Counted from the stretch's first letter, positions 49,387 through 61,120 are shown. The stretch: DNA of 64,000 nucleotides from Sequoia sempervirens (GCA_007258455.2 VDFB02270651.1:491420711-491484710), one strand, 5' to 3'. The notes: generated from the sequence alone by a model not told the origin. Numbers and translations: made by a program.

Positions 49387-50061
49387 CTAAGGATAGGATG
49401 AACTAGAGCTACTAGGAGGGGGATCTATAAGGCTATTCAAAAGGGGTTTCCAAGAGAATCTTAGATTCCAATCCACATCACGGTTGAGGTCAGAAGGGTA
49501 ATTATTGATTTCAATCATGCCTCTTTGAGCTTTCTCTTGAAGTAGCTATCCTTTTTGCAAAGGATTTTGGTGTCTTCTAAGGAAATATGATGCTTGGTAT
49601 TAGATGAGTGCTCAGCTATCACAAATTTTGTGACCCGCTCATGCCTAATTTTCATAACATGCTCTTTGATTCTTGTGGTTATCGAGCAACCCGTTTCCCC
49701 GCTGTAAGGGATGCCACAAGAATAAGTTATTTTGTAGACACCAAAGTGGAGGATAGAATCAAGAGGGTCTTTAGGGGATGGTAAGAAATTATTTTAAGTG
49801 GAAAGGGGTTTGAAAGTGTAGACTAAACCCTTTTTGAAAAGGATCTTAGCAATTTTGTTGGAGATTCCTTCAACATAAGGAAGGTTAGCCTAAGGGAAGG
49901 AAGGAGAAAGGGAGGGCTTAGGCTGGAGAGTCAACCTAGATTTGGTGGCCTGATTGATAACATGATTGATTTGCTTCCTTTTGAACCCATTTAGAGAAAA
50001 AACATGCATGAGGTGGTTTAACTCTTGGTCGTTTTTCTCATCATCACAAATCGTGAAAGCT
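49387..50061 (-). pseudogene. Penelope-like C-terminal region with GIY-YIG nuclease domain
   Basis: After the RT the minus strand reads KNLAFRAFTICDDEKN, LNHLMHVFSLNGFKRK, LPYVEGISNKIAKIL and LPSPKDPLD, the conserved linker of Penelope proteins. Then comes GVYKITYSCGIPYSGETG (GVYK at 49731-49742). This is the GIY-YIG core, with GVY for GIY, YSG for YIG and the following ETG kept; a second-strand helix TRIKEH and IAEHSSNTKHH follow. The catalytic-type Arg after ETG is Cys here, so activity is doubtful even without the stops. The last part (DLNRDVDWNLRFSW) is in a shifted frame. Confidence 0.85.
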
Positions 50062-51205
50062 CTAAAAGCTAGATTTTTTAGAACTCCAAATTTTTGGATG
50101 GGTGATGTGAGAAGATGAGTGAAGGTAAAGTTTGGTGTGGGTCAACTTATGAAAAAAAATACGAGATAGAGACCTGTATACTTTTTTGATGAGAAGGACA
50201 TCAATGAAGGGAATTTGGTTGTTAGTTTCGATTTCCTTGGTAAAAGAAATGCAAGGGGATATGTTGTTTAAGTGAGTGGAATTCTTCAAGTTTCTCAAAA
50301 CCATGAGACTAACATATGTTAGTATCATCAACGTAGCACTTCCACCACTTTGGTTTGAGAGGAAAGTTATGGAGGGAAATATCTTCAAAATGTTCCATGT
50401 ACAAGTTGGTTATAATTTAAAAAAGAGGAGAACCCATAGCAAAACCATCAACTTGTTAAAAAATGGAACTAGGGAAGGAAAAGAAGGTGGATCTTAGACA
50501 AATCTCAACTAAGGAGGCAATTTCAAGACTATTTTTTTGTTTGATAAGCTCAATGGCATCATGGATCAAAACTTTGGTGAAGAAGGAAACCACATCAAAG
50601 CTGACAAGAAGGACATTTTTTAAAAATTTATTATCTTTGATGAAGTCAATGAAATGAGAAGAGTTCTAGATGAAAGAGCTATATTTACCAATGAAAGGAG
50701 AAATTATTTTGGCAAGAAGGAAGGAAAACTTGTAGGTCAGGTAATTAATTGTGTCAACTATGGGTCGAAGAGGGGAACCTACATTGTGAATTTTTCATAC
50801 CCCATAAATTTGAGGGGTAACCTCTTTGGAGGGGTAGAGCCACTTTTTGGTTGCATCATCAAAAGAGGAACTAGAAATGATAGATTTAATGATTTTGGTT
50901 AATTTGGAGACAAGATTTGAATCAAGGGTTTTATAGCTACTACTATCAGATAAAAGGTCAAGAATCTTGGAGGTGTAGTCATGTTTGTCCATGGTCACCA
51001 TTGCATTTCCTTTGTCTGCATTAGAGATGACAAGGTCATTATTGCTCATTAATCTTTTGAAGGCGAAGAGTTCAACTTTGGAAATATTGTGCTTGGGAGG
51101 TTTGGAATATCTAACGGTCACTACACAATCTTGCCGAATCTCTTTGGCAATTCCTTCAATGAGAGGTTGAAGTTCCTTCTCAATTTCAATGAGAAATTCT
51201 GACAC
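50062..51205 (-). pseudogene. Penelope-like reverse transcriptase domain
   Basis: Motifs in order on the minus strand: ISNADKGNAMVTMDKHDY (frame 51205-50795; the ADKGN motif is diagnostic), a YG..KIH box followed by SPLRPIVD, VSFDVVSFFTKV (the first catalytic Asp region), DGFAMGSPL, CYVDDTN at 50324-50335 (the YVDD active site), then CISFTKEIE, IPFIDVLL and HTKLYLHSSSH in the frame 50388-50062. Every one matches the standard Penelope RT order. In-frame stops occur at the YG..KIH box and before NSSHF and QVDGFA. Frameshifts lie near 50405 and just after the YVDD box. The intact element would copy RNA at a nicked chromosomal site. Confidence 0.88.
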
Positions 51206-51260
51206 CAGAATGAGCTAAGGTGAGATGGAAAAGCCTAAACCTTTTTTAATAAAATTAGTG

Positions 51261-51654
51261 GCCACAAGGGTCTAAGGGAAAACTTGAGAGGTTTGAGACA
51301 ATTTTGCTATCCCAATCATGAATAGACTAGGGGGTTTGGAGTCTACTTTAGAGAAGACTAAAGAACAAGAGATGGGGAAAAGCATGCTAGATGAGGATAA
51401 AGAAGGCATGAATGAGGGATTCATTCTAGGAGCCATCTAAGTCAGGTTGCGGTTGGAAAAATAAAAGGGGATGGAGATAAAGACGGGCTTGTCTACAACA
51501 TGAAAATTAGATGAAAGATTCTAGGAAGAATAAGAGGGACAATTGGAAGCTTGGAAACTATCAGATAAAGGGATGGATAGACTATGGTTAATTATGACTG
51601 ACTGAGAGATCCTTGCATTGACTAAAAAAGATGGGATGGGGGTAACACATTTGA
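51261..51654 (-). other. Region upstream of the Penelope-like frame
   Basis: It may hold the 5' part of the Penelope-like element, since weak open text continues, but no motif is recognisable. No tandem (pseudo-LTR) copy of the 3' end was seen. Confidence 0.3.
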
Positions 51655-51880
51655 TGAGGTTGAATGTACATATGTATTCTTGTATGAATGTATGTATGTA
51701 TGTATGTATGTATGAATGTATGTATGAATTTTTGTATGTTTATATGTATGAATGTATGCTTGTATGTATATACATATGTATGAATGTATGTATGCTTGTA
51801 TGTATGCTTGTATGTATGGATGTTTGTATGATTGAATGTATGTATATGCATGTTTGTATGTATTTATTGTGTCATCCATT
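51655..51880. repeat. (TGTA)n / TGTATGAA microsatellite
   Basis: About 220 bp of TGTATG repeats with TGAATG and TGCTTG variants. The open frames on both strands across it are simple consequences of a four-base repeat and are not genes. Confidence 0.9.
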
Positions 51881-51974
51881 TCCTTAGAGTGAGTATTCAC
51901 CATTAGGAGGGGTCCCAAAGTGGATTTAAAAGGTGTGTCCAATTTATACACCAAAATGGTCAACTTGAAGCTCT

Positions 51975-52273
51975 AGAGTATAGGGTCTAGAGTATTAGAC
52001 TGATTCTTTATGGTATAAGGATGAGGGTTGAGGGTGTAGGGTTTATGGTTTAAGGTATAGGGTTGAGGTTTAAGGGATAGTGTGCAAGGTTGAGTGTATA
52101 GGGTTAAGTGTACAGGGTACATGGATTAGGGTTTAATATATTTAGTATAGGGTTAAGCATTTATGGTTTAGGGTAAATTAGGGTACAAGGTTGAATGTAG
52201 GGTTTATGGTTTAAGTATTGGTTTTAGGTTTGATTGATTACAATTTAGAGATAATGTTTAGGGTTGAGGGTAT
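51975..52273 (+). repeat. Degenerate telomere-like repeats, left of the gypsy insertion
   Basis: Words such as TAGGGTTTA, TATAGGGTTGAGG and GGGTTTATGG recur at near-heptamer spacing. They resemble the plant telomere unit TTTAGGG in decayed form. The block ends with GGTAT (52269-52273), the left target duplication, and continues after the insertion at 63522. Confidence 0.75.
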
Positions 52274-54652
52274 TGTTATCACCTGAAGTTACACCCTTGT
52301 TGAACCTGATGTTCAACACCTCAGTGTAACATGGGAAGACCTCTTAAGATGTGGGTTTCTAGTAAGCAGAGGTCAACCTCTGGAGAAGGAAGGCTTCCTA
52401 TGCTGGTAGTGTCACCTAACTACTGATCTTGTAAGGAAAAGGGAGGAGGAGAATGCATAAAAATGAAAATTAAATCCTATGGTGATACACCGAACTGATA
52501 AGAGCAATGTAATACTCGATTTACACTTGAAAAATAATAATGAGCATAAGATTACACATCAAATTTTGTAAATATTTTTATTAATGCTCGACAAGCAGGT
52601 TTGATACACACACTTTTTCAAAAAAGGAAAAAGGTTTTCACAGATTAGAATTCATGTGTGACTATATGAACAAATTTTATGATTTGAATAATGATACTTT
52701 TGCAAAGGAAGGCATGAAAACACAAGATAAAGTTATTAAGGAATGAAAGAAATTCACAAAATAGCTTGATCATTCACCTGAAATGCACAACACTTTGCAA
52801 GAACAAGATGGTAATTTGGATAATCTACAGTAATCAAGGTAAACTTTGTATATTATGCTCTGAATGAGTTACAAAATCCAGTATTTTCCTCTAAGGATTC
52901 TCAGAAGTCTCCAAAAGCAGAGAAATATACCAGTCATAACTAACTACAAAAAGGAAAAAATGCCATATATATAAAAGAGTGTCAGCCCCTTAGGGATTAC
53001 AAAAAATCCGACTTCAGAAAAATCCCACTAGATCTTTTGAATGAAGTTAATGTTGTATCCCCGTGTCCATGTCAGTGAAGAGTTGCTCTAGGAAAGGCCT
53101 CCTTGATCTTTTGCAACTATCACATTCACTTTTGTTCCTCGTGTCCACCTTTGAATCCCCTGTCAAGCTAATTTGAATGCTTTAGAGCTCAGAGCCATTC
53201 CATGTCACCTTCACCCTGTTGATCCTCTTAGCACTGGTCAAGCTACCAATGATCCACTTGTAGCTCCCTCTGATTGGTCGAACGGATGCCACATAGATTC
53301 TTCGGGTGATCAAAAGCCATTCAAACTAGATCGCATGTTAGTGAGACACTAATCGTGTCTCCCCGATGCGATTAGACCTTGTAGCAACATTCGGCAAGAC
53401 ACATGATGGTCGGAAAGAGCTCATATCAAGCCACAAAAGTCATATTGATATCACATAATAGCATCGGCGAGACCATCGCTTTCAGACAAACACCATGGTG
53501 AGCCCTTAGGAGTCATACTGATGTTTTCCATCTCATTGACTAGTCATCCGCATTCGGAAAGAGTTCCTTTAGTCGACAGGATATCATACCAATCCTTATG
53601 AGTTATACCACTGGACAAGATGTCACCGAGACCCTCATCCTGTCAGGAAAACATCCTACCGAGTGTAAAACCTCCTCTCGGAGTCTCCCTGAGCTTAACA
53701 TTACAAACCATATCGGCAAGAGCTCCTTGACGTCACCCCGAACGCATTCTGCTCTACCCGAGCCCAACATTTCTTTTGGTGAGACACTGGCAAGTCGAGA
53801 AGATCTCCTGGTGAGACCACCAACTCATACCGAAGGCACCACTCTTTCCTGTCAAGGAGACATCAGACCGGTCGGTGAGACTTCCTGCCAAAGGAAAAAC
53901 ACATATCGAGACCCTTTTGTTTCGGTGAGACCACAAGCAATCAGTGAGATCTCATGCCGAAGGCACCCTGCCTTGGCGAAGGCTCATTTCAATTAGGAAG
54001 ACTCCTCTTTATCGCCGGGACATCGCAACGAACTCAACTCCTTCGTCGAGAGCCTTTAGAGTCGAGGAGACCACCCTCATCGGTAGGACCTCACTCTGAA
54101 GTTTCCAGGTTACACCGAAGGCATCACCCGATGACATCCTTCTTCTGTGTGACCTCCTTTAGTCGGAAAGACCTCCCAACGAGGTCTAAATCTTTCAGTG
54201 AGATTAGACCTTTCAGGGAGACTTGATTGGTTTTCGAGACATCTTTTCTTCATCATCTCCCTTCGTTGAGACTCCATCTCCTCAGCCAGACCTTTCGCCG
54301 AAGTCATAACCCTATAGCGAAAGCTTTGTGGTGAACAATTGTCAGTATGACCCCTTTTCAAGCGGAGAGATACATGAAGACTCATGGCGACCTGAAAGTC
54401 CTGGCGACTGGTTTATTTAAGCACATAGAACACACTGCTAGTCAGCAAGACAATAGGAGGGTCTTGCCAACTTTCTTCTCTAATGGATTTGTGCTAGAAC
54501 GGATCGAGGCATGCTTTCCAATGGACCTCTCGTTGAAAAAGAATCTAATGTGTGATCTTACCCCTGATGCAAATGTCCCATTTGTCCTTCTTGAACATCT
54601 GAAACATGATTTATTCTGCCTGATTGAGCTCGTCGGTGAAAATTGGGCAACA
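52274..54652 (-). repeat. 3' LTR of the complete gypsy element
   Basis: Plus-strand borders are TGTTATCACC at 52274 and TTGGGCAACA at 54652. It is 2379 bp, the same length as its partner. It holds reversed GGTCTC.CCGA sub-repeats (about 53300-54400) and a TATA candidate at 52963-52976 (minus strand). Confidence 0.92.
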
Positions 54653-54962
54653 TTTCTGGAAACCTTTGCTAGACGTTTTCCTACTAAACATGGAAAACCA
54701 ATAGCCAAAACTTGTCCATTGGGCATGGAGTCGTTAGGAAAACTCATAAAAGAAAAAAAAAACAATTCACAGATGGCTGCAACTCACTTAAGACTCATAG
54801 AACACAACAGGTTGCCAAAAACAACAAAATAGGAGAGGCTAAAAAGGAACTATTTACCATGCTGGAACAACACTTAAGGAAAGAAAACAAAAATCAAGCT
54901 AACATTTAGAAGCACTTGTTGAAAAATAAAACCTAACCTAATATGTACAATGGAGGAGCCTG
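54653..54962 (-). other. 3' non-coding part of the complete element
   Basis: 310 bp between the integrase stop and the 3' LTR. No clear polypurine tract is present next to the LTR; the minus strand there reads GGTTTCCAGAAA. Confidence 0.5.
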
Positions 54963-56138
54963 TCAAACCTCAAAACAAGGCTTGAGGTGTATCCCATTGA
55001 CTAGGATAGGAAGCACTTTACCCTCAGTTATGGCCAGTTGGTAAGAATTGTGTTCTTTGTAGTCTTTGATAACAAATGGACCCATCCACATGTTGTCAAA
55101 CTTGGTGTGCTGGTCGGGTTTGCTTTTTAGAACATGCCATTTGAGAACAATATCACCCTCTTTAAAAATTTTGGCTGTAGCTTTCTTATCAAATGTTTTC
55201 TTTGTTTGGAGCTGATGATACTCCAAAGCTTTCATTGCTTTGTCTCTTGATTCTTCGAGTTCCATGAGCTCTGCATATCTCACAGACATTGGGTCTTGTC
55301 CCTCAAACATCTCCAGTTGGTGAACAATGTCTAGAGCTAGAAACTCCATAGATAGAGGTAATCTAGCCTCTTTACCATAGACTAACATGTATGGTGAATT
55401 ACCAATAGACCTCTTAGGAGTCACTCTGTCTGCCCAAAGTGCATACTTTAAATTAATGTGCTAGGTCCTTTTATTATCCTCCATTGTTCTTTTAATAATC
55501 CTGATGAGATTCTTATTTGTGCTTTCAGCTAAACCATTACCCTAAGGGTAATAATTTGAGGATGTATTCAAATGAATTCCATGTTTAACAACTCAATCAA
55601 TTAATCTTAATCCCACAAATGTAAGAGCGTTATCAGATATAATAGAGTTGGGAACTCTAAATTTGGTTACTATATCCTCATAAAAGCTCAGAACTGAAGA
55701 CTCTTTTGCTTCTTTCAAAGCTATCGCCTCTGTCCACCATGTAAAATAATTTGTAGCAGTAAGCACCCACTTGTGACCAGCACTGGAGGGTGGATTTATT
55801 GGCCCAATGAAATCAATGCCCCATCTCATGAAGGGCTGCTCTACCTGAATTGGATGTAGAGGCATAGCAGGCATGTTTTCTTTTCCTGCAAAAGGAGCAC
55901 ACTTCACACATTTCTTTGACCATGCATATGTATCTTTAAATAAGTTGGGCTAGTAGTAACCAGCTCTCATTATCTTCTTTGCAGTAGTTCTTGGAGCAAA
56001 GTGACCTCCTGCAGCTCCATCATGAAACTCATGAAGTACCTTATCAATCTGATCACTGTGAATACATCTTAATAGAACACCATTCAGATCTTTTTTGAAG
56101 AGAACATTGTTCACCAGCACATATGGTATGGACTGCAA
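54963..56138 (-). pseudogene. Integrase domain of the complete gypsy element
   Basis: Minus-strand pieces 56138-55950, 55907-55593 and 55424-54963 share one frame. Order: the zinc-binding end (LHEFHDGAAGGHFAP, then KKCVKC); the catalytic core with Asp in GIDFIG, Asp in SDNALTF and Glu in GLAES (D-D-E complete); then the C-terminal part (PYMLVYGKEARLP, FDKKA, FKEGDIVLKW, MGPFVIKDY, YQLAITEGK, NGIHLKPCF). The core also has TNYFTWWTEA. Stops interrupt GYY.P, SNYYP.GN (a TAG for a likely CAG) and others. An intact version would insert the cDNA into the chromosome. No chromodomain follows, unlike chromoviruses. Confidence 0.9.
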
Positions 56139-56413
56139 TCTGAAGTATCTTCATTTAGGTCTGTCTAAATCTGGTGGACATTCACCAGTTTGTAAAAAAT
56201 GGGTCATGTCTTGAACCCAATTAGTTGTTATCACAGGCACACCATCTTGAGGATTCTGAGACTCATTTGTATTAGCAAAAAATAGCATCCTTTTCTAATT
56301 CTTTTTTACTGCTTGACCCTATAGCAAGCTATTCACATAAACCTTTACCTCTAACTAATTTGGTAATCTTGATATCCACATCATATTCCATAACTTTAGT
56401 GATCCACCCTACT

Positions 56414-57779
56414 CTATTTTTCATTCAGATCTTTGCTCAACAGAAATTCCTTGACACTTGGGTGTGGAACCATGACATGAATTTTATTATTAGAGATTAA
56501 AGGCTTGAATTTTTTAAGGCTTCTTATGATAGCGAGAACATGCTTCTCCACAAAGGAATATTTATGTTCATAATCGGCCAAACCTTGACTGAAAAAGTCT
56601 ACTGGCTCTAAATTTTCTTTATTTTTTTGCACCAACATTGCAAAAATGTTACTTGTGCTACCATAAGCATACAGAATAAAATCTTTAGAAAAATTGGGAT
56701 TTACTAGCGTAGGAGCTGCTGCTAAGGCCTCCTTAATTGTCTCAAAACTGTTCTTGGCATCTTTTGTCCAACTAAAAACTACATTTTTCTTTAACATAGT
56801 TGTTAAAGGCTGTAACAGGTTTGCGACATCAGGGATGAACCTTCTCAGAAAGTTGATTTGGCCCAAAAAGCTCTGCAGACCCTTCTTGTGATTGGGTAAT
56901 GGCAACTCAAGTATGGCTTTGACTCTTTCAGGGTCAATAGTAATTCCTTGCTTTGACACTATGTGTCCTAATAATTTACCTTCATGAACAGCAAAGATAC
57001 TCTTTTTCGGATTGAGAGAAATACCAAACTCTGCATTTTTCAAAAACTTGCTTAAGCTATGACAAATGTTCATTAGCGTTCTTAGAATAAACTGTAATGT
57101 CATCTAAATAAATCAACATAATCTTATTAATCAAACTTTGAAATGCCATATCCATGGCCCTCTGAAACGTGGCACCAGCATTAGATAAACCAAAAGGAAT
57201 GCTTTTGTATGCCATGGTGCCCCACTTAGTTGTAAAAGCAGTTTTGAACTGATGCTCCTCTTTAACCAACACCTGATTATAGCCTGAAAAACCATCTAAT
57301 AAGGAAAATCTTTCAGAACCAACAACTACTTGTAAGATTTGTTCCATAGAGGGCAGCGGGTAGTGATCTTTCAAAGATGCTCTGTTAAGATCCCTAAAGT
57401 CTACAAAAAGTCTTATTTCACCATTTTTCTTCCTAACCGACACAAGGTTAGAAACCCATGAAGTGTGTTTAATAGGAAATACAATACCCCCCTCAACTAG
57501 TTTGGTCAGCTCTTTAATCATTAAGGGCTCAAGCATAAGATTCAAGGGCATTTTTTTCTGCCTTACTGTCTTAGCATTAGGTTCTAACTCAATTGTGTGC
57601 TGAGCAATATGGGGATCAAACCCTTTCAAAGCTAAGTATTCCCAAGAAAACACATCATAAAATTCTTGGCATAAGGCAAAAAAAGATTGTTTATTTTCAT
57701 GTGAAATTTTTTTGTCTATCTTAAGGAGTTTACCTTTGAAAATCTCTAGTTCTTCATAATGTTCTTCTTTGATTTGCAA
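56414..57779 (-). pseudogene. Reverse transcriptase and degenerate RNase H of the complete gypsy element
   Basis: The RT frame is 57779-57057: an N-terminal segment, then TSWVSNLVSVRKKNG, LFVDFRDLN at residues 124-132, FSLLDGFSGYNQ, PFGLSNAGATFQRAMD and the YLDD active site at residues 224-227. A one-base frameshift near 57060 moves to frame 57103-56414: the thumb (GKLLGHIVSKQGI, LQSFLGQINFLRRFI), then the RNase H (FSWTKDA..SF, FILYAYGSTSN, SQGLADYEHKYSFVEKHVLA). The usual catalytic Asp in TDAS is replaced (YAYGS, residues 145-149). In Tat elements this domain has lost activity, the extra RNase H taking over, and the sequence fits. Confidence 0.92.
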
Positions 57780-57887
57780 GCCAGCTTTACCCTTTTTAAG
57801 TTGATTGTCAGTACTGAAAATCGACTCTAAGGTAACAAGACCTTTGGGTATCTTATTTGTCCTCAGCTGTATGACTTGATCATCATA

Positions 57888-58450
57888 CTATTGCTTAAGT
57901 TTTGCTTGATTCACCATGGAGAACTGATCTTCTTCGAGCAAAAAAGAAAGAATATGTTCATCATTGTCAAAAACCTGCCAGTGAATGTTGTTATCAGGAA
58001 TTGATGGCCTGACTACAACCTTCATATACTGTTGTACTTTCTCTTTTCTAATGTCACCTGGAATATCAAACTGTGCTCTAATGGCTGCAAGCCTATCAAT
58101 ATGTTTGTTCTGGTTCCTTGGAATAGATACTAAGTTAAAGGCATCAAATTCCTCAATCACATTCCACACTCTGTTTCTATAAGACTTTAGTGTGTCATTT
58201 TTAGCAACATTCAGGCATCTTATTTGATTGAAAATTAACTCACTGTCCCCATAAACTTTCAAGTGGGTTATTCCTCTCTTCCTTGCCCACTCAAGACCTT
58301 GCACAAGGCCCTCATACTTAGTAGTGTTATTAGAGCACACGAAAGCAAAATGGAATGCAGAATAATACTTATCACCCTACGGAGATACAAGCATTGCACC
58401 TCCTCCAGCTCCATTTTTTCTTCTAGAACCATCAAAATGCATCTCCCATA
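57888..58450 (-). pseudogene. Extra (archaeal-type) RNase H located before RT
   Basis: On the minus strand WEMHFDGSRRKNGAGGG starts near 58447. Next is an in-frame TAG in SP.G, then SNNTTKYEGL, GITHLKVYGDSELIFNQI and VSIPRNQNKHIDRLA. The D-E-D-D residues are visible: Asp in FDGS, Glu in YEGL, Asp in GDSE, Asp in HIDRLA. This is the plant/archaeal-type RNase H that Tat elements acquired. In most Tat elements I know it lies after the ordinary RNase H. Here it lies between protease and RT, in the same frame as RT. Identity is clear; activity is lost by the stop. Confidence 0.88.
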
Positions 58451-58741
58451 ATTCATTCTACTGCTCAAACTGACTCTATGCACTTCTTTAAAGATTTGGC
58501 ATTTCTGTCCCAGCTTCATGCAATACATAATTGCCTAGACCAACATCCTGAATAAGCTCATTTGGATTATCAATCACATTCTCAGCTTCCCATTCATTCA
58601 GGAGTACCTCAACTACACTCACAGCTTGTAACTCTTATGTTGAAGCAAGTACAGTATCCTCTAAAACAACAGAATTAACATTAACAGCAGATGGCACATA
58701 AGGTTCAATGTGATCCTTGGAAAGGGACTCAGAAGTTATAG

Positions 58742-59437
58742 TTACCTTAGTACCATACCTGGTCCTAAAAAGCATATGGGACAATCTGAAGATAAATACC
58801 CTCCAATTTTAGCTGTGAAGTCTCTAGACAGGCATAAAGCAAAAAATGGAGGCAAATCTATGACAAACACATCTTGCGGGATTGAAAAATTAGGACAGGC
58901 ATGTAGCGTAAGATTCAAATTTTTAATAACACCTATAGTGTTTACTGTTGTCCCATCCAATTGAAGTACTCCCTTTTCTAATGGCTGGTATTGTAAACCT
59001 AGCTGGTCTGCAATCTTTTTTGGCATTACCGAACTGCTAGCCCCGCTATCAGCCATGCAATTGTGCACCAATTTATTCCCCACTATTAAGGAAACATAGA
59101 AAGGAGGGGGATTGACACCATTACTTTGTTGTGTGGTACTATCCAAAAGTGCATTGGTTAAAATGGACTTTGTTTGGGCTACAAAGACTTCATTTGGAAA
59201 ATTCGAACTAACTGGATTTGATAAGGCTGACTGTAACAAATTCATTTGACCAGGGATTGCTAAAGAATCCCACATTGAAATTGAAACATTCATTTTTTTC
59301 ATACTTTCAACAATGTTGAAAGGTGCAAATATATTTACCTTTGGTTGTGTCTTTACAATAGCATGGTCAGGTTGCACTTGACCTACGGATGAAGCATGTA
59401 AAGGTTGCTCCTTAATAGTCTCATGACCTCGCTGCAA
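58742..59437 (-). pseudogene. Aspartic protease domain of the complete gypsy element
   Basis: A 231-codon frame. Residues 112-200 form the retropepsin-like domain: FYVSLIVGNKLVHNCMADSG with the active-site DSGA at residues 130-133, then LQLDGTTVNTIGVIKNL and FVIDLPP, and CLSRDFTAKIGGYLSSD, which matches the LGRDW..KL.GY end of this family. Its role is to cut the gag-pol polyprotein. The upstream 110 residues are linker from late gag. It lies between the zinc knuckle (59708-59747) and the extra RNase H; frames differ, so a shift separates it from RT. Confidence 0.85.
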
Positions 59438-59707
59438 AATGTGTGGTACTTGCTGATTTGATGGACCAGTAACTCCCTTATCTTTATTTGTTGCTTATTC
59501 TATCTCAAAAGCCCTTTTCTTGGCTCTAGTATTAGCAGCAATAGATGTGTCATCCTGGTTCACTCCACAAAATTCCTCTCTCTACCAATTCAGGAGAGTT
59601 GAATCATTTGCAGGTTGATCTTGCTATTGTGAATGCCCTTCCTTAGGAAAATCTTGCACACTTACAACATTTTGCACCATAAGAGCTTGGTTGATCATGC
59701 CATTAGA

Positions 59708-59747
59708 GCACGTAGCTTAATTATGTGGTTGATTACACGAATAACAC
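59708..59747 (-). pseudogene. Gag zinc knuckle (CCHC), broken
   Basis: The minus strand codes CYSCNQPHN, a stop, then ATC. This is CxxCx3Hx4C with a TAA inside the last spacing. It is the nucleic-acid-binding end of gag. It lies between the Gln-rich gag tail and the protease. Confidence 0.75.
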
Positions 59748-59967
59748 CATTCATAATCCGTAGCCAAATTATTTTGAACAGGACAAGCTCTTTGACAGCA
59801 CTAATTGGAGCTGGATTATAGGCCTGAAAAGGTCTTGTAGTAATATTTTGTCTTGACCCTTGGTAATTACCCTGATATTGATGTCTATTCCCCCGGAATT
59901 GTTGTTGTTGACCTTGAAAAGGCCGACTTGAGGCCTGATTCTGCTGTTGATAAGGCCTAATATAGGA

Positions 59968-60812
59968 CTATTGTTTTTCCAAGTTCACCAACTTGTTACC
60001 AAAAGTCTGTAATAGACTTTTGATCTCTTGTAACTCTTGTGACATGCCTGAAAAAACACTTTCTTGTTTAACAATGGCTAGAACAGCAACTGGAAACGTT
60101 GGTACAACTGGTAGAGGTGTAAAAGGAGGTACTTGCAAAGGTGTATTAGACTGTATATCTGGAAAAATAGACATTAGTGGCCTAGGGGCAATTTTTCCTA
60201 CCTGAATCAAATAGTTTTCTGCCCTGATTGCCACTTCATATGCACCTAGAAAAGATTGCCACCCATTGATTGTGTCATGACCGCTATTTCACTGTTCAAA
60301 ACTTTAAGAAAGTATAAAAAAGCATGCTCAGGAGATGGCCTTACTGTTACAGGAATTCAAAACCAAGTCCTCTGGAATCGAAAATTAAAATCTGTCATTT
60401 GCTCTTGAGGAGTTCTTTTTATAGTTGTCAACTGCTCCACTAGAGACAAGTGATCAAATTTATCTTGAAACTGCGTGTGCAGTTTCTCACCAAAATCATC
60501 CCATGTTGCAATAGAGTTCACTAGTAAACCTCGATACCATTGTAAAGCCTTACCCTTGAGAGATGCAGCAAGCAATCTTATGGCTACATCTTCATGAGTT
60601 ATGTGATGTACTCCACATAACGAGGCTACATCCCTTATGTGTTCAATAGGGGTAGTCTGATCCTCCCAAGTGAAGATTGATAAATTCTTTAAGGAAGCCA
60701 CTGGTGTATCATTGTGTTGGGCCAAATTTAATGGACTACCTCCATCAAATGGAACAATAGGCTGATTTCTAGGAGTAGCCATTAGAGGTGGCTGAGGTGG
60801 GTTTACTTGCAC
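59968..60812 (-). pseudogene. Gag capsid region of the complete gypsy element
   Basis: Frame 60812-60357 holds the capsid domain: LSIFTWEDQTTPIEHI, VAIRLLAASLKGKALQWY, WDDFGEKLHTQFQDKF and a terminal FRFQRTWF. A frame change then leads to 60234-59968, a Pro-rich piece ending in a short coiled coil (ELQEIKSLLQTFGNKLVNLE). A Gln/Arg/Asn-rich linker and the zinc knuckle follow. The start Met at 60812 lies about 300 bp inside the primer-binding site, usual for this group. Confidence 0.85.
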
Positions 60813-61120
60813 TCTAGGAAAATTAGAGGATGGGACAGCAATATGAGATCTCAGAGATGGAGGAGTAGATTTGGCTCTTCTGGAATAAACAAATTTTATC
60901 CTTGGCCTTTATGTTGCTCTGCCTTGTCTCGTTGGTGGTGATAGTTGCAAATATTCAAAAGGGGACAAACTACTCCTTGTCTGAACTCTTCTCGTAAACT
61001 ATAAAAACACTGATTCTAAAGTTCTTCCTCTTTATGGAGTCGCCAAGTATGCAAAATGACTTCTATAAAGTCTGAAACTTGTTGGTTGCATACCAAACCA
61101 ACAATATAAGGTGGAACTAG
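60813..61120 (-). other. Leader of the complete gypsy element
   Basis: Sequence between the primer-binding site and the first gag Met. No open frame or motif of note. Confidence 0.6.

Larger units (their letters stand above)
49387..51260 (-). mobile_element. Penelope-like element with GIY-YIG endonuclease, decayed
   Basis: The minus strand carries, in order, an N-terminal segment (KKGLGFSISP near 51240), an RT domain and a C-terminal GIY-YIG domain ending in a stop at 49387. Penelope-like elements are retroelements that lack LTR-type integrase. Their RT is related to telomerase, and most animal ones use a GIY-YIG nuclease. In plants such endonuclease-bearing elements are known to me only from conifers (Dryads). 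Several stops and about three frameshifts show it is dead. I see no flanking terminal repeats and cannot define the ends. Confidence 0.85.

Noticed and set aside
51588..51963. Long open frames on both strands rich in Cys-Met-Tyr-Val or His-Thr-Tyr-Ile
   Set aside because: They are direct translations of the (TGTA)n microsatellite and have no other content.
54347..54832. 161-codon plus-strand frame at the edge of the 3' LTR
   Set aside because: It crosses the LTR border at 54652 antisense to the element, so it cannot be an independent gene; no motif.
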